64,000 bases of DNA from Sphingomonas sp. ERG5 (GTDB lineage Bacteria > Pseudomonadota > Alphaproteobacteria > Sphingomonadales > Sphingomonadaceae). The DNA lies in the NCBI RefSeq assembly GCF_000803065.1, contig NZ_JSXI01000013.1, forward strand, positions 87,194-151,193. The letters run 5' to 3'. Shown here one piece after another: positions 48,322 to 55,854 of the stretch; the first letter of the stretch is position 1; every line of letters starts with the position of its first letter. The notes beneath the pieces are model-generated. The model did no database searches. It saw only the letters and a program-made list of their open reading frames with translations, and was not told the DNA's origin. A program made the position numbers and the translations under genes.

Positions 48322-49533
48322 TCAGGCGCGCGGAAGATACGGCACGAGTGCCTCGACGAAGGGGGCGATGGTCTCTTCGCGAAGCCCGGCAATGTTGATG
48401 CGGCCCGAATCGGGCATGTAGATGCCGTGCCGTTCGCGCAATGCCAAGACAGCCCCGCGGTCGATCGGCAACAGCGCGAACAGTCCTTGCTGCCGTGCGA
48501 TCGACGCAAGCATGGGATGCGAGCCACCGAGCGCGGCGCGCAAGCTGTTGATCCGCGTGCGCATTTCGTCCAATTCCGCGCGCCAGTCGGCAGCGAGTCC
48601 AGCATCGTCGAGAATCAAGCGCACGGTCGCCGCGCCATGATCAGGAGGCATCGACCACAGGCTGCGCGCGAGCACGAGCATTGTCTCGCGCACCGGAAGC
48701 GCCGCGTCCGGCGACGCCGCCTGTACCCACAACGCACCGACGCGATCGCGATACAGGCCGAAATTCTTGTTGCAGCTATAGGCAACCATCGCCTCGGGAA
48801 CCGCAGCGAGCATCGTGCGCGTTCCCGCCGCATCCTCGTCCAGGCCGCTGCCCAGCCCCTGATAGGCGAGGTCGATCAGCGGTACGATTCCGCGGGTCGC
48901 CAAGTGCATTGCCAGTCTGTGCCATTGCTCGGTCGAGAAGGCCGCGCCGGTCGGATTGTGGCAGCAGCCATGCAGCACCAGAACGTCGCCTGCCTTAGCC
49001 TCGGCTATGCCAGCCAGGAAGGCGGCAAGGTCGATATCCGACGGATCGGCATCGAAGCAGGCATGGGCGCGTACCGTCAGGCCTGCCTCGCGGAAGATCG
49101 GCCCATGGTTCGGCCAGGTCGGCGCGCCAACCCACAAGGTGGGGGTTCTGCCCGACCGGGCGATCAGTTCCGCACCGAGCCGCAGCGCCCCCGTGCCGCC
49201 TGGCGTCTGGATGCCGGTGATTCGCGGGTTTGCTGCCGTTGAATCGCCGAACGCGACAGTTGCAAGCAAGTCGGTGAAACGCTGGTCGCCCTCAGCCCCG
49301 AGATAACCTTTGCTGCTCTGTTCCACGAGCAATCGTGTTTCGGCTGCCTTGACCGCTCGCATCACCGGTGTGGTGCCGTTGGCGTCGCGATACACGCCGA
49401 CGCCAACGTCGATCTTGTCGGGACGCGGGTCAGCGCGGTGCATCGCGATCACGGCCAGCAACGCGTCGGGGCGCTGGCGCTCCAGCATGCCAAACAGCGG
49501 GAAGGGTGACTGTCGCTCAAGGCCGGAAGTCAT
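48322..49533 (-). CDS. tyrB: Aromatic amino acid aminotransferase
   Basis: A 403-residue PLP aminotransferase of the AspC/TyrB type. Typical blocks are DKIDVGVGVYRDANGTTPVM, PGGTGALRLGAELI, APTWPNHGPIFREAGL, HGCCHNPTGAA, IDLAYQGLGSGLDEDA and the PLP-Lys motif AYSCNKNFGLYRDRVGAL. The gene overlaps the phhA end by 4 bases, which points to transamination of tyrosine or phenylalanine rather than aspartate. The protein acts in the cytoplasm after phenylalanine hydroxylation. Confidence 0.93.
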   Translation of the reverse strand: MTSGLERQSPFPLFGMLERQRPDALLAVIAMHRADPRPDKIDVGVGVYRDANGTTPVMRAVKAAETRLLVEQSSKGYLGAEGDQRFTDLLATVAFGDSTAANPRITGIQTPGGTGALRLGAELIARSGRTPTLWVGAPTWPNHGPIFREAGLTVRAHACFDADPSDIDLAAFLAGIAEAKAGDVLVLHGCCHNPTGAAFSTEQWHRLAMHLATRGIVPLIDLAYQGLGSGLDEDAAGTRTMLAAVPEAMVAYSCNKNFGLYRDRVGALWVQAASPDAALPVRETMLVLARSLWSMPPDHGAATVRLILDDAGLAADWRAELDEMRTRINSLRAALGGSHPMLASIARQQGLFALLPIDRGAVLALRERHGIYMPDSGRINIAGLREETIAPFVEALVPYLPRA

Positions 49534-50393
49534 GCTGTCACCTTTGCGCGAGCATAGGCCTGTGTGCCGCGGGTATGGACATGGTCGTTCGGCAGAATCG
49601 CCTCGATCTCAATGTCCGGCGCGCCGTCGAGTTCGGCATAGAGCGGGCCGAAATCGGTGTTGAGCGTCTGGTCGAGCAAATCCTCGAAACTGTCGATGAC
49701 GAAGTAATTCTGCTGGAAATCGTCGATGCGATATTTCGTGCGCATGAGCCGCTTCAGGTCGAAGCCGATGCGGTTGGGCGATGGATCGTCGAGTGCGAAA
49801 ACCGATTCAGTGAAGGAGGAAACGATTCCAGCGCCATAAAGCGCAAGCTCGTCGCCCGACCGCACCAGTCCGAACTCGACAGTGTACCAGTAGAGCCGCG
49901 ACAGCCGCTCGATCGCGCCCAGCCCGGCGGCGCGCCGGCCGCCAATGCCATAGGCCTGCATATAGTCGGCGAACACCGGATGGACGAGCAGCGGGACATG
50001 CCCGAACACGTCGTGGAAGACATCGGGCTCCTGCAGATAGTCAAGTTGATCGGCGCGGCGGATGAAATTGCCCGCGACGAAGCGGCGATTGGCAAGGTGG
50101 TCGAAGAACACGTCGTCTGGCACCAGCCCCGGCACCGCGACGACTTGCCACCCGGTCGCGCGCATCAGGCGTTCCGACAATTCCTCGAAATCGGGAATGC
50201 CCGGCTTCGACAGGCGCAGGACGTCGAGACCGGCCATGAATTCGGGTGTCACTCGGCCAGGCAACATGCGGACTTGCCGGTCGAACAGCGTGTCCCATGT
50301 GGCATGCTCCTCGCGCGAATAGGCGGCCCAGTCCTGCGGAACGGTCCAGTCTTCAGCGGTGCCCTGGGGGCGGATCAGGTTCATGTCGGCCAT
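49530..50393 (-). CDS. phhA: Phenylalanine 4-monooxygenase
   Basis: A 287-residue iron- and pterin-dependent hydroxylase that turns phenylalanine into tyrosine. The iron ligands are His127 and His132 (PDVFHDVFGHVPLL) and Glu173 (YWYTVEFGL). The single catalytic domain of bacterial size is complete. It is coupled to the aminotransferase gene by a 4-base overlap and is divergent from an Lrp-type regulator, which probably controls it in response to phenylalanine. No pterin dehydratase (phhB) is in the window. Confidence 0.97.
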   Translation of the reverse strand: MADMNLIRPQGTAEDWTVPQDWAAYSREEHATWDTLFDRQVRMLPGRVTPEFMAGLDVLRLSKPGIPDFEELSERLMRATGWQVVAVPGLVPDDVFFDHLANRRFVAGNFIRRADQLDYLQEPDVFHDVFGHVPLLVHPVFADYMQAYGIGGRRAAGLGAIERLSRLYWYTVEFGLVRSGDELALYGAGIVSSFTESVFALDDPSPNRIGFDLKRLMRTKYRIDDFQQNYFVIDSFEDLLDQTLNTDFGPLYAELDGAPDIEIEAILPNDHVHTRGTQAYARAKVTA

Positions 50394-50443
50394 GGGATGC
50401 AGGATCGCATCACCTTGCGCGAATTTCCTGTCTTTCTTTGGAT

Positions 50444-50470
50444 ATTTTTGCCTAAAATCGAAATGATTTT
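50444..50470. promoter_or_regulatory. Two interlocked palindromes between phhA and the Lrp-type gene
   Basis: ATTTT-N5-AAAAT (50444-50458) shares bases with AAAATC-N5-GATTTT (50454-50470). Both are dyads in the AT-rich divergent promoter and fit an operator for the adjacent Lrp-type regulator. Confidence 0.55.
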
Positions 50471-50488
50471 ATGGATATCAGGTCAAAT

Positions 50489-50959
50489 ATGAAACAAGAT
50501 CATCTTCTCGATCCGATCGATCGCCGCATCGTCGCCTTGTTGCAGGACGATGCGACGTTGAGCCATGCCGACCTTGCCGAGCGCGTCGGTGCATCGGCCG
50601 CATCCTGCTGGCGCCGGGTCAAGGCGCTGGAGACCGCCGGAGTGCTGCGGCGCACGGTGCGGCTGGTCGATCCGGTTGCGGTGCGGCGGGGCGTCAACGT
50701 GCTGTGCAACATCCGCATGCGCAGCCATGCGATCGAGGCGCGGCAAGCCTTTGAGCGCTTCGTCGACGACCGTCCCGAAGTCGTCGAGTGTTTTTCCATG
50801 TCGGGGGACTGGGACTATCTGTTGCGTATCGTCGTCGCGGATGTGGCAGATTATAACAGCTTCCTGATGCTGACATTGCTCGGCCATCCCGGGGTTGCCG
50901 GCGCCTCGTCGCATTTCGCACTGTCGATGACCAAATACACCACGGCGTTACCCATTTAG
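50489..50959 (+). CDS. Lrp/AsnC family transcriptional regulator
   Basis: A 156-residue regulator with an N-terminal helix-turn-helix (LDPIDRRIVALLQDDATLSH with VGASAASCWRRVKALETAGVL) and a RAM ligand domain (VLCNIRMRSHAIEARQAFER to FALSMTKYTTALPI). It is divergent from phhA-tyrB and probably senses phenylalanine or tyrosine. ATG at 50489 is chosen because AGG lies 6 bases before it; the in-frame ATG at 50471 has no ribosome site and abuts an operator-like palindrome. Confidence 0.93.
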   Translation: MKQDHLLDPIDRRIVALLQDDATLSHADLAERVGASAASCWRRVKALETAGVLRRTVRLVDPVAVRRGVNVLCNIRMRSHAIEARQAFERFVDDRPEVVECFSMSGDWDYLLRIVVADVADYNSFLMLTLLGHPGVAGASSHFALSMTKYTTALPI

Positions 50960-50988
50960 GAGGACGCTGCGCGGAGCCGTCGACCGAT

Positions 50989-52524
50989 CTAGTCGGCCGC
51001 GATCGGCCCCTTGGGCGCGGACGGTCGGCGCGTCAGCCATACGGTGCCGATCAAGGCTACGCACAACCAGGCTGAGACCCGGAACAGATCGGTCGAGGCA
51101 AGCAGATAGGCTTGGCCGACCATCTGGCGAGCGATCGATGCCGTTGCCTGCAGATCGGTAAGGCCGAGCCGCTGCAGTGTGGCATGCGCCATCTGGAAGG
51201 GCGATGCGCTGCCCACCGCATCGGACAGATGGCTTTGGTGCAGCGCCTCGCGCCGGTCCCACATCGTGGTGGTGATCGAAGCGGCAAAGCTGCCTGCGGT
51301 GATGCGCGCGAAATTGACGATGCCGGTAGCCGACGGCATCCGCTCCGGCGGGATACCGTCGAGCGAGATCGTCACCATCGACAGGAAGAAAGTGCTCATC
51401 GCCACGCCCTGGACCAGCATTGGGAGCACCAGATCCCAAGTGCTTGCGCTCGTGTTCAGATTGGAGCGCATGAAATAGGACAGGGCAAAGGCAATGAAGG
51501 AAATCGTCGCCAGAATCCGCGCGTCGATCTTGCCCGACGCACGCGCGACAAAGGGCGTCAGTATCACCGCAACGACACCGCTGGGCGCTGCGACCAAGCC
51601 GGCCCAGGTTGCGGTGTAGCTGAGCTGAGTCTGCAGCCACAGCGGCAGGATCAATGTGTTGGCGAAGAACACCGCATAGCCAAGGCAGAAGGCGATCGAG
51701 CCGAACGCGAAGTTGCGATATTTGAACAGCGACAAATCGACGGTTGGATTGGCGTCGGTCATTTCCCAGATCACCCAGGCGAAAAAGCCGATCACGGCGA
51801 CCACCGTCATCACGATGATCCGGGTGGAATTGAACCAATCGTCATTCTTGCCGAGATCGAGCATCATCTGCAGCGCACCGACCCACAGCACGAGCAGCAC
51901 GAGACCGACCTGATCGATCGGAAGCTTGCGCGTCGCCGTCTCCCGCGTGCGCAGGCCGCGCCAGCAGATCAGCGCACAGAAGATGCCCACCGGCACGTTG
52001 ATCAGGAAGATCCAACTCCAGTGATAATTGTCGGAAATGTAGCCGCCAAGGATCGGCCCCATGATCGGCCCGACCAGTGTGGTGATCGACCAGACGCCCA
52101 GCGCTGTGGAGCGTTTGTCCGATGGGAAGATCGAGATCAGCAGTGCCTGGCTGCCCGGGATCATCGGCCCCGAAACCGCACCCTGCAGGATGCGGAAGCC
52201 GATCAGCGATGGCAGGTCCCATGCGATACCGCACAGGAGGGACGCGATGGTGAACAACACGACCGATGTGCAGAAAGTCTTCACCACGCCGAACCGGCCC
52301 ATCAGCCATCCGGTCAGCGGCACCGCGACGCCATTGGCGACGGCAAAGGCGGTGACCACCCAGGTCGAGTTGTCGCTGCTGACACCGAGATTGCCTGCGA
52401 TCGTCGGCAGAGAGACATTGGCAATCGTCGAATCCAGCACCTGCATGAAGGTACCGAGCGCCAGTGCGAAGGCCGTGAGGGCAAGTGCGCCACCCCTGAG
52501 CGGCGCCTGGGCGGCGGCGGACAT
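50989..52524 (-). CDS. emrB: DHA2 family MFS drug transporter, EmrB type
   Basis: A 511-residue inner-membrane proton antiporter with about 14 transmembrane helices. The motif LALGTFMQVLDSTIANVSLPTIAG (helix 1), the motif A region GWLMGRFGVVKTF and the antiporter motif GPIMGPILGGYI are seen. With the upstream EmrA-like and NodT-like proteins it forms a tripartite pump that exports hydrophobic drugs or toxins. Its ATG overlaps the emrA stop (TAATG), so the genes are coupled. Confidence 0.95.
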   Translation of the reverse strand: MSAAAQAPLRGGALALTAFALALGTFMQVLDSTIANVSLPTIAGNLGVSSDNSTWVVTAFAVANGVAVPLTGWLMGRFGVVKTFCTSVVLFTIASLLCGIAWDLPSLIGFRILQGAVSGPMIPGSQALLISIFPSDKRSTALGVWSITTLVGPIMGPILGGYISDNYHWSWIFLINVPVGIFCALICWRGLRTRETATRKLPIDQVGLVLLVLWVGALQMMLDLGKNDDWFNSTRIIVMTVVAVIGFFAWVIWEMTDANPTVDLSLFKYRNFAFGSIAFCLGYAVFFANTLILPLWLQTQLSYTATWAGLVAAPSGVVAVILTPFVARASGKIDARILATISFIAFALSYFMRSNLNTSASTWDLVLPMLVQGVAMSTFFLSMVTISLDGIPPERMPSATGIVNFARITAGSFAASITTTMWDRREALHQSHLSDAVGSASPFQMAHATLQRLGLTDLQATASIARQMVGQAYLLASTDLFRVSAWLCVALIGTVWLTRRPSAPKGPIAAD

Positions 52525-53708
52525 TAGCGGTTGGCCGCGATGATCTGCGCGATCCGCGCTTCCACCTTGGGGTCGGCCGCGTCCGTCTCGATGCCCTGAT
52601 AGGCCTGGCGAGCGGGCGCACCGATGCGGGTGCCGGACGTGTCGCTTGTGTCGATCGTCGCGTTGACCGACAGGCCGACGCGCAGCGGATTGGCGCGCAG
52701 TTCTGCGCTGTCGAGCACGATACGCACGGGCAAGCGCTGTACGATCTTGATCCAGTTGCCGCTGGCATTTTGCGGCGGCAGCAGCGCAAAAGCGTTGCCG
52801 CTGCCGGCAGCCAGGCCAATGACATGACCGTGATAGACGGTGTTGCCGCCATACATATCGGCGGTCACCGTCACCTTCTGGCCGAGACGGATATCCTTCA
52901 GCTGCGTTTCGCGGAAATTGGCGTCGACCCATACCCGATCGAGCGGCACCACCGCCATCAGTGGTGTGCCCGCCGCGACTTGCTGGCCGAGCTGGACGGT
53001 GCGTTGCGCGATCACGCCGTCGATCGGCGCGACAATGTGCATATGGCTGCGCGTGATCGCGGCACGACGATACGCGGCAATAGCGGCAAGCACTGCCGGA
53101 TTGTTCGAAACGGTCGTGCCCTGCACCCCGGTGCGCGATTGGGTCTCCTGGCTCCGGGCAAGCGCGAGGGTGGCCGTCGCGACCTTCACGGCGTCGGCGG
53201 CATGGCTCAATTCCTCGCCAGATACGGCACCTTCGGCGGCCGCGCCGCGCCGGCGGGTCAGGTCATTGCGGGCGCGAGCCAATTCGGCCTGAGCCTGGAC
53301 GACGGCGGCGCCGGTCTCATTGAGCTTGGAGAAGTCCGACCGAGTCGAACGCACTGCACGCGCCAGCTCGGCGGCGGCGGAAGCGAGTCCGACATCGGCG
53401 GTTGCCGGATCGAGCTCGAGCAAGGGCTGGCCGGCGCGCACCGTCTGGGTATTGTCGGCATGGATCGCCAGGATCATGCCCGGGTCGCGCGCGGTGATCG
53501 AGACCACATCACCCGCGACATAGGCGTCGTCGGTCTCCTGCGACGGCGTGGCGAGAAGGAAATGGAATACGCCCCACACGATCGCCGCGATGGCGACCAG
53601 CGCGATCAGGACGGCCAGCGCCCTGCGCCGCAGCCGGGGATTGCCGCGCACGGGAACGGCAGGCGCTTCTGACGCGTCGGGTGCTTCGACCTTTTCGATA
53701 TAGCTCAT
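52524..53708 (-). CDS. emrA: HlyD/EmrA family efflux periplasmic adaptor
   Basis: A 394-residue membrane-fusion protein. One N-terminal transmembrane helix (LAVLIALVAIAAIVWGVFHF, residues 32-51) is followed by TDDAYVAGDVVSITARDPG and a lipoyl half-motif, a long helical hairpin (residues about 105-200) and a barrel domain with SHMHIVAPIDGVIAQRTVQL. It joins the inner-membrane pump to the outer-membrane channel. It overlaps nodT and emrB by 4 and 1 bases. Confidence 0.94.
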   Translation of the reverse strand: MSYIEKVEAPDASEAPAVPVRGNPRLRRRALAVLIALVAIAAIVWGVFHFLLATPSQETDDAYVAGDVVSITARDPGMILAIHADNTQTVRAGQPLLELDPATADVGLASAAAELARAVRSTRSDFSKLNETGAAVVQAQAELARARNDLTRRRGAAAEGAVSGEELSHAADAVKVATATLALARSQETQSRTGVQGTTVSNNPAVLAAIAAYRRAAITRSHMHIVAPIDGVIAQRTVQLGQQVAAGTPLMAVVPLDRVWVDANFRETQLKDIRLGQKVTVTADMYGGNTVYHGHVIGLAAGSGNAFALLPPQNASGNWIKIVQRLPVRIVLDSAELRANPLRVGLSVNATIDTSDTSGTRIGAPARQAYQGIETDAADPKVEARIAQIIAANR

Positions 53709-55114
53709 TTCATGTCCTTCGGATCGAAGCCGCCACCCAGCGCCAGGACCAGCGCGACGCGCTGGCTGGCGGCGTCGGCCGCCAGATTGGCATCGGCTTG
53801 CTGCGCGTCGAGCAACCGCACATCATTGTCGACAAGGCCAAGCCGGGACTCGAGTCCGCTCGACACGCGGATCGTGTTCAGGCGCCCGGTCTCGGCAAAA
53901 CCGCGCACCACCTCGGCCTGGCGCGCGCGATCGGCGGCGAAGCTCTGGATGCGAGTCAGCGCATCGGCGGTCTCGCGCACAGCGCTGACGACCTTCTCGT
54001 TATAATCGGCGATGGCGAGATCGACCCCAGCGGTCGCGCCGGCAAGGCCAGCCTTTAACCGGCCATTGTCGAAGATCGGCAGGTGGATCGCCGCGCCTGC
54101 ACCCGCGGTACCAGCATCGGCGCTGAAGAAATTGCCGATGCCGATCGCTTGTAGTCCGACCAAAGCCGACAGGTTGATGTCCGGATAGAAAGCGCGCCGC
54201 GCGGCGAGCCGTCCTTCCGATGCCGCATCAATGCGCGCGAGCGCGGCCGCCACGTCCGCCCGGCGCGCGAGCAAATCCGCCGGGATGGACGAAGGCAAGG
54301 GCAGGGCGGTGTCGAGTTTCAGCGTCGCCGGGGTGATCGTCGCGGGATAGTCCGTGCCGCGTCCGGCCAGTGCGGCCAGCGCATTCGCCGCCAGCGCGCG
54401 CTGCGCGGTCGCCCGCACCAATGCCTGCTGTGCCTGGGCCAGCAGCGTTTCAGCCGCCTGGGAGTCGAGTTCGCTCGCCAGCTTGTTGCGGATACGGACC
54501 TGGACGAGCCGCAGCGAGCCCTGGCGCGTCACGATCGTACGCTGCGCAATGCCTGCCAACTGTTCGGCCCGGGCCAGCTCGATATACGTCTGAACCACCG
54601 ATCCGGCGAGTGCGAGCCGTGCGGCGGTCGCATCCAGCAGAGCCGCGCGGCTCGATGCCCGGGCGCCGGCGATGACTGCCTTTTGCCGGCCGAACAGATC
54701 GAGGTTCCAGTTCAGCCCGGCCTGTGCCTGGCCGAGGAAGCGGGTCGTGCCGGCAAAGGGCGGCGGGATTTCATACTGACCGCTCGGCCGGGAATATTGC
54801 GCCGATGCATCGAAGGCGGCGTTGGGGCCGTTGTCCGCGCGACTGCTCGCCAGAATTGCGCTTGCCTGGCGGACGCGGGCTAACGCGGCTTCCAATGTCG
54901 GATTGCCGGCCTGTGCGTCCGTGACGAGGCGATCGAGCTGTGTGTCGCCAAAGGAGCGCCACCAATCATCGGCGATCGCCGGGGTTTGTGCAGCGCCGGT
55001 GGCGGAAAGCCCAAGCGATGTGTCGGGAAGCGGGGAAAGCTCAGGCCGGGACGACGGTATCGCGCAGCCGGCGAGCAGCACGGAGGTTGCCAAGGCGATG
55101 CCGGTCAGGCGCAT
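53705..55114 (-). CDS. NodT family outer-membrane efflux lipoprotein
   Basis: A 469-residue TolC-like channel. The lipoprotein signal ends in the lipobox LLAGC with Cys17. The mature part has WWRSFGDTQLDRLVTDAQAG, the repeated coiled-coil segments of outer-membrane factors and LPIFDNGRLKAGL. It completes the EmrAB pump across the outer membrane. The start overlaps the MarR gene end by 10 bases, so the order marR-nodT-emrA-emrB is one transcript. Confidence 0.94.
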   Translation of the reverse strand: MRLTGIALATSVLLAGCAIPSSRPELSPLPDTSLGLSATGAAQTPAIADDWWRSFGDTQLDRLVTDAQAGNPTLEAALARVRQASAILASSRADNGPNAAFDASAQYSRPSGQYEIPPPFAGTTRFLGQAQAGLNWNLDLFGRQKAVIAGARASSRAALLDATAARLALAGSVVQTYIELARAEQLAGIAQRTIVTRQGSLRLVQVRIRNKLASELDSQAAETLLAQAQQALVRATAQRALAANALAALAGRGTDYPATITPATLKLDTALPLPSSIPADLLARRADVAAALARIDAASEGRLAARRAFYPDINLSALVGLQAIGIGNFFSADAGTAGAGAAIHLPIFDNGRLKAGLAGATAGVDLAIADYNEKVVSAVRETADALTRIQSFAADRARQAEVVRGFAETGRLNTIRVSSGLESRLGLVDNDVRLLDAQQADANLAADAASQRVALVLALGGGFDPKDMK

Positions 55115-55575
55115 GGTTCGTCTCCAACGGCGGCGTCGAGCGACGTGCGCAACCGCTGAAGGTAGCCAATCAGCCGGGTTGCATCTTCCGGCGACCAGTC
55201 CGCGAGCCAGCCGTTCCACAGGTTCAGGACGCGCAACATGCAGCGCCGGGCGATCTCCTCCCCTTGATCCGTCACGCGCAGATTGATGACGCGGCGATCT
55301 TCGGCATCACGGTCGCGAACGACCAGGCCGCGCTCTTCCAGCGTGTCGATCAGGCGAGTCGTGGCGCCCTTGTCATGGCCCAGGTCATGCGCGAGCGCGC
55401 GGCATGTAATGCCCCGGCCATACAGGATCGAAACCAGGGCAGACCATTGCAGATAGGAGACGTCCTCTCCGACAAAGGCCGGCTCCAGACCCTTAAGCGT
55501 GGTCTGGAAGACTTGCTTCGCCAGATAGCCCACGGAAATGTCCGGGTTGAAATTCTCGGCAGTGTAAAACGGCAT
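55105..55575 (-). CDS. MarR family transcriptional regulator
   Basis: A 156-residue winged-helix repressor: LQWSALVSILYGRGITCRAL, the recognition helix LGHDKGATTRLIDTLEERGL and the wing VVRDRDAEDRRVINLRVTD. MarR repressors release DNA when they bind phenolic compounds, which would induce the downstream efflux pump. Two TTGC-N4-GCAA sites directly upstream are probable operators, so the operon is most likely self-repressed. Confidence 0.94.
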   Translation of the reverse strand: MPFYTAENFNPDISVGYLAKQVFQTTLKGLEPAFVGEDVSYLQWSALVSILYGRGITCRALAHDLGHDKGATTRLIDTLEERGLVVRDRDAEDRRVINLRVTDQGEEIARRCMLRVLNLWNGWLADWSPEDATRLIGYLQRLRTSLDAAVGDEPCA

Positions 55576-55579
55576 GTCG

Positions 55580-55606
55580 TTGCCTCAGCAATGGTTGCTT
55601 CGGCAA
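55580..55606 (-). promoter_or_regulatory. Candidate MarR operator, two TTGC-N4-GCAA sites
   Basis: TTGCCTCAGCAA (55580-55591) and TTGCTTCGGCAA (55595-55606) are two palindromic 12-mers 15 bases apart, starting 4 bases before the marR ATG. The nearby ATTAATATGATTGAG supplies AT-rich promoter-like sequence. Confidence 0.65.
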
Positions 55607-55822
55607 TTAATATGATTGAGGGTAGTGTTGTTCAAGAGCCCTCGGCGCAAAAAACGGCAGCGTGATGCATCGATTCGATCACGCGGTCATCGGAGTGCCT
55701 GGTCGCCCAACGCGCTGCGGACGCGCGCACAGACCGCAGCAGGTCAGCCGCAGCTCGTCGCAGCGAAGAAAAGATTTCGTCGTTGAAAGTGGAGAACCGA
55801 TTGCCGCCGCCATATTTCCCAT

Positions 55823-55840
55823 CAATCTAGTAGGAGATTG
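55823..55840. promoter_or_regulatory. CAATC-N8-GATTG dyad upstream of the TonB receptor
   Basis: CAATCTAGTAGGAGATTG has 5-bp inverted arms and is followed by GCGGGGGAA, the likely ribosome site, before the ATG at 55855. A similar CAATT-N6-AATTG dyad with TAGGA in its centre lies upstream of ssuD at the other end of the cluster. Confidence 0.45.
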
Positions 55841-55854
55841 CGGGGGAATAGCGA

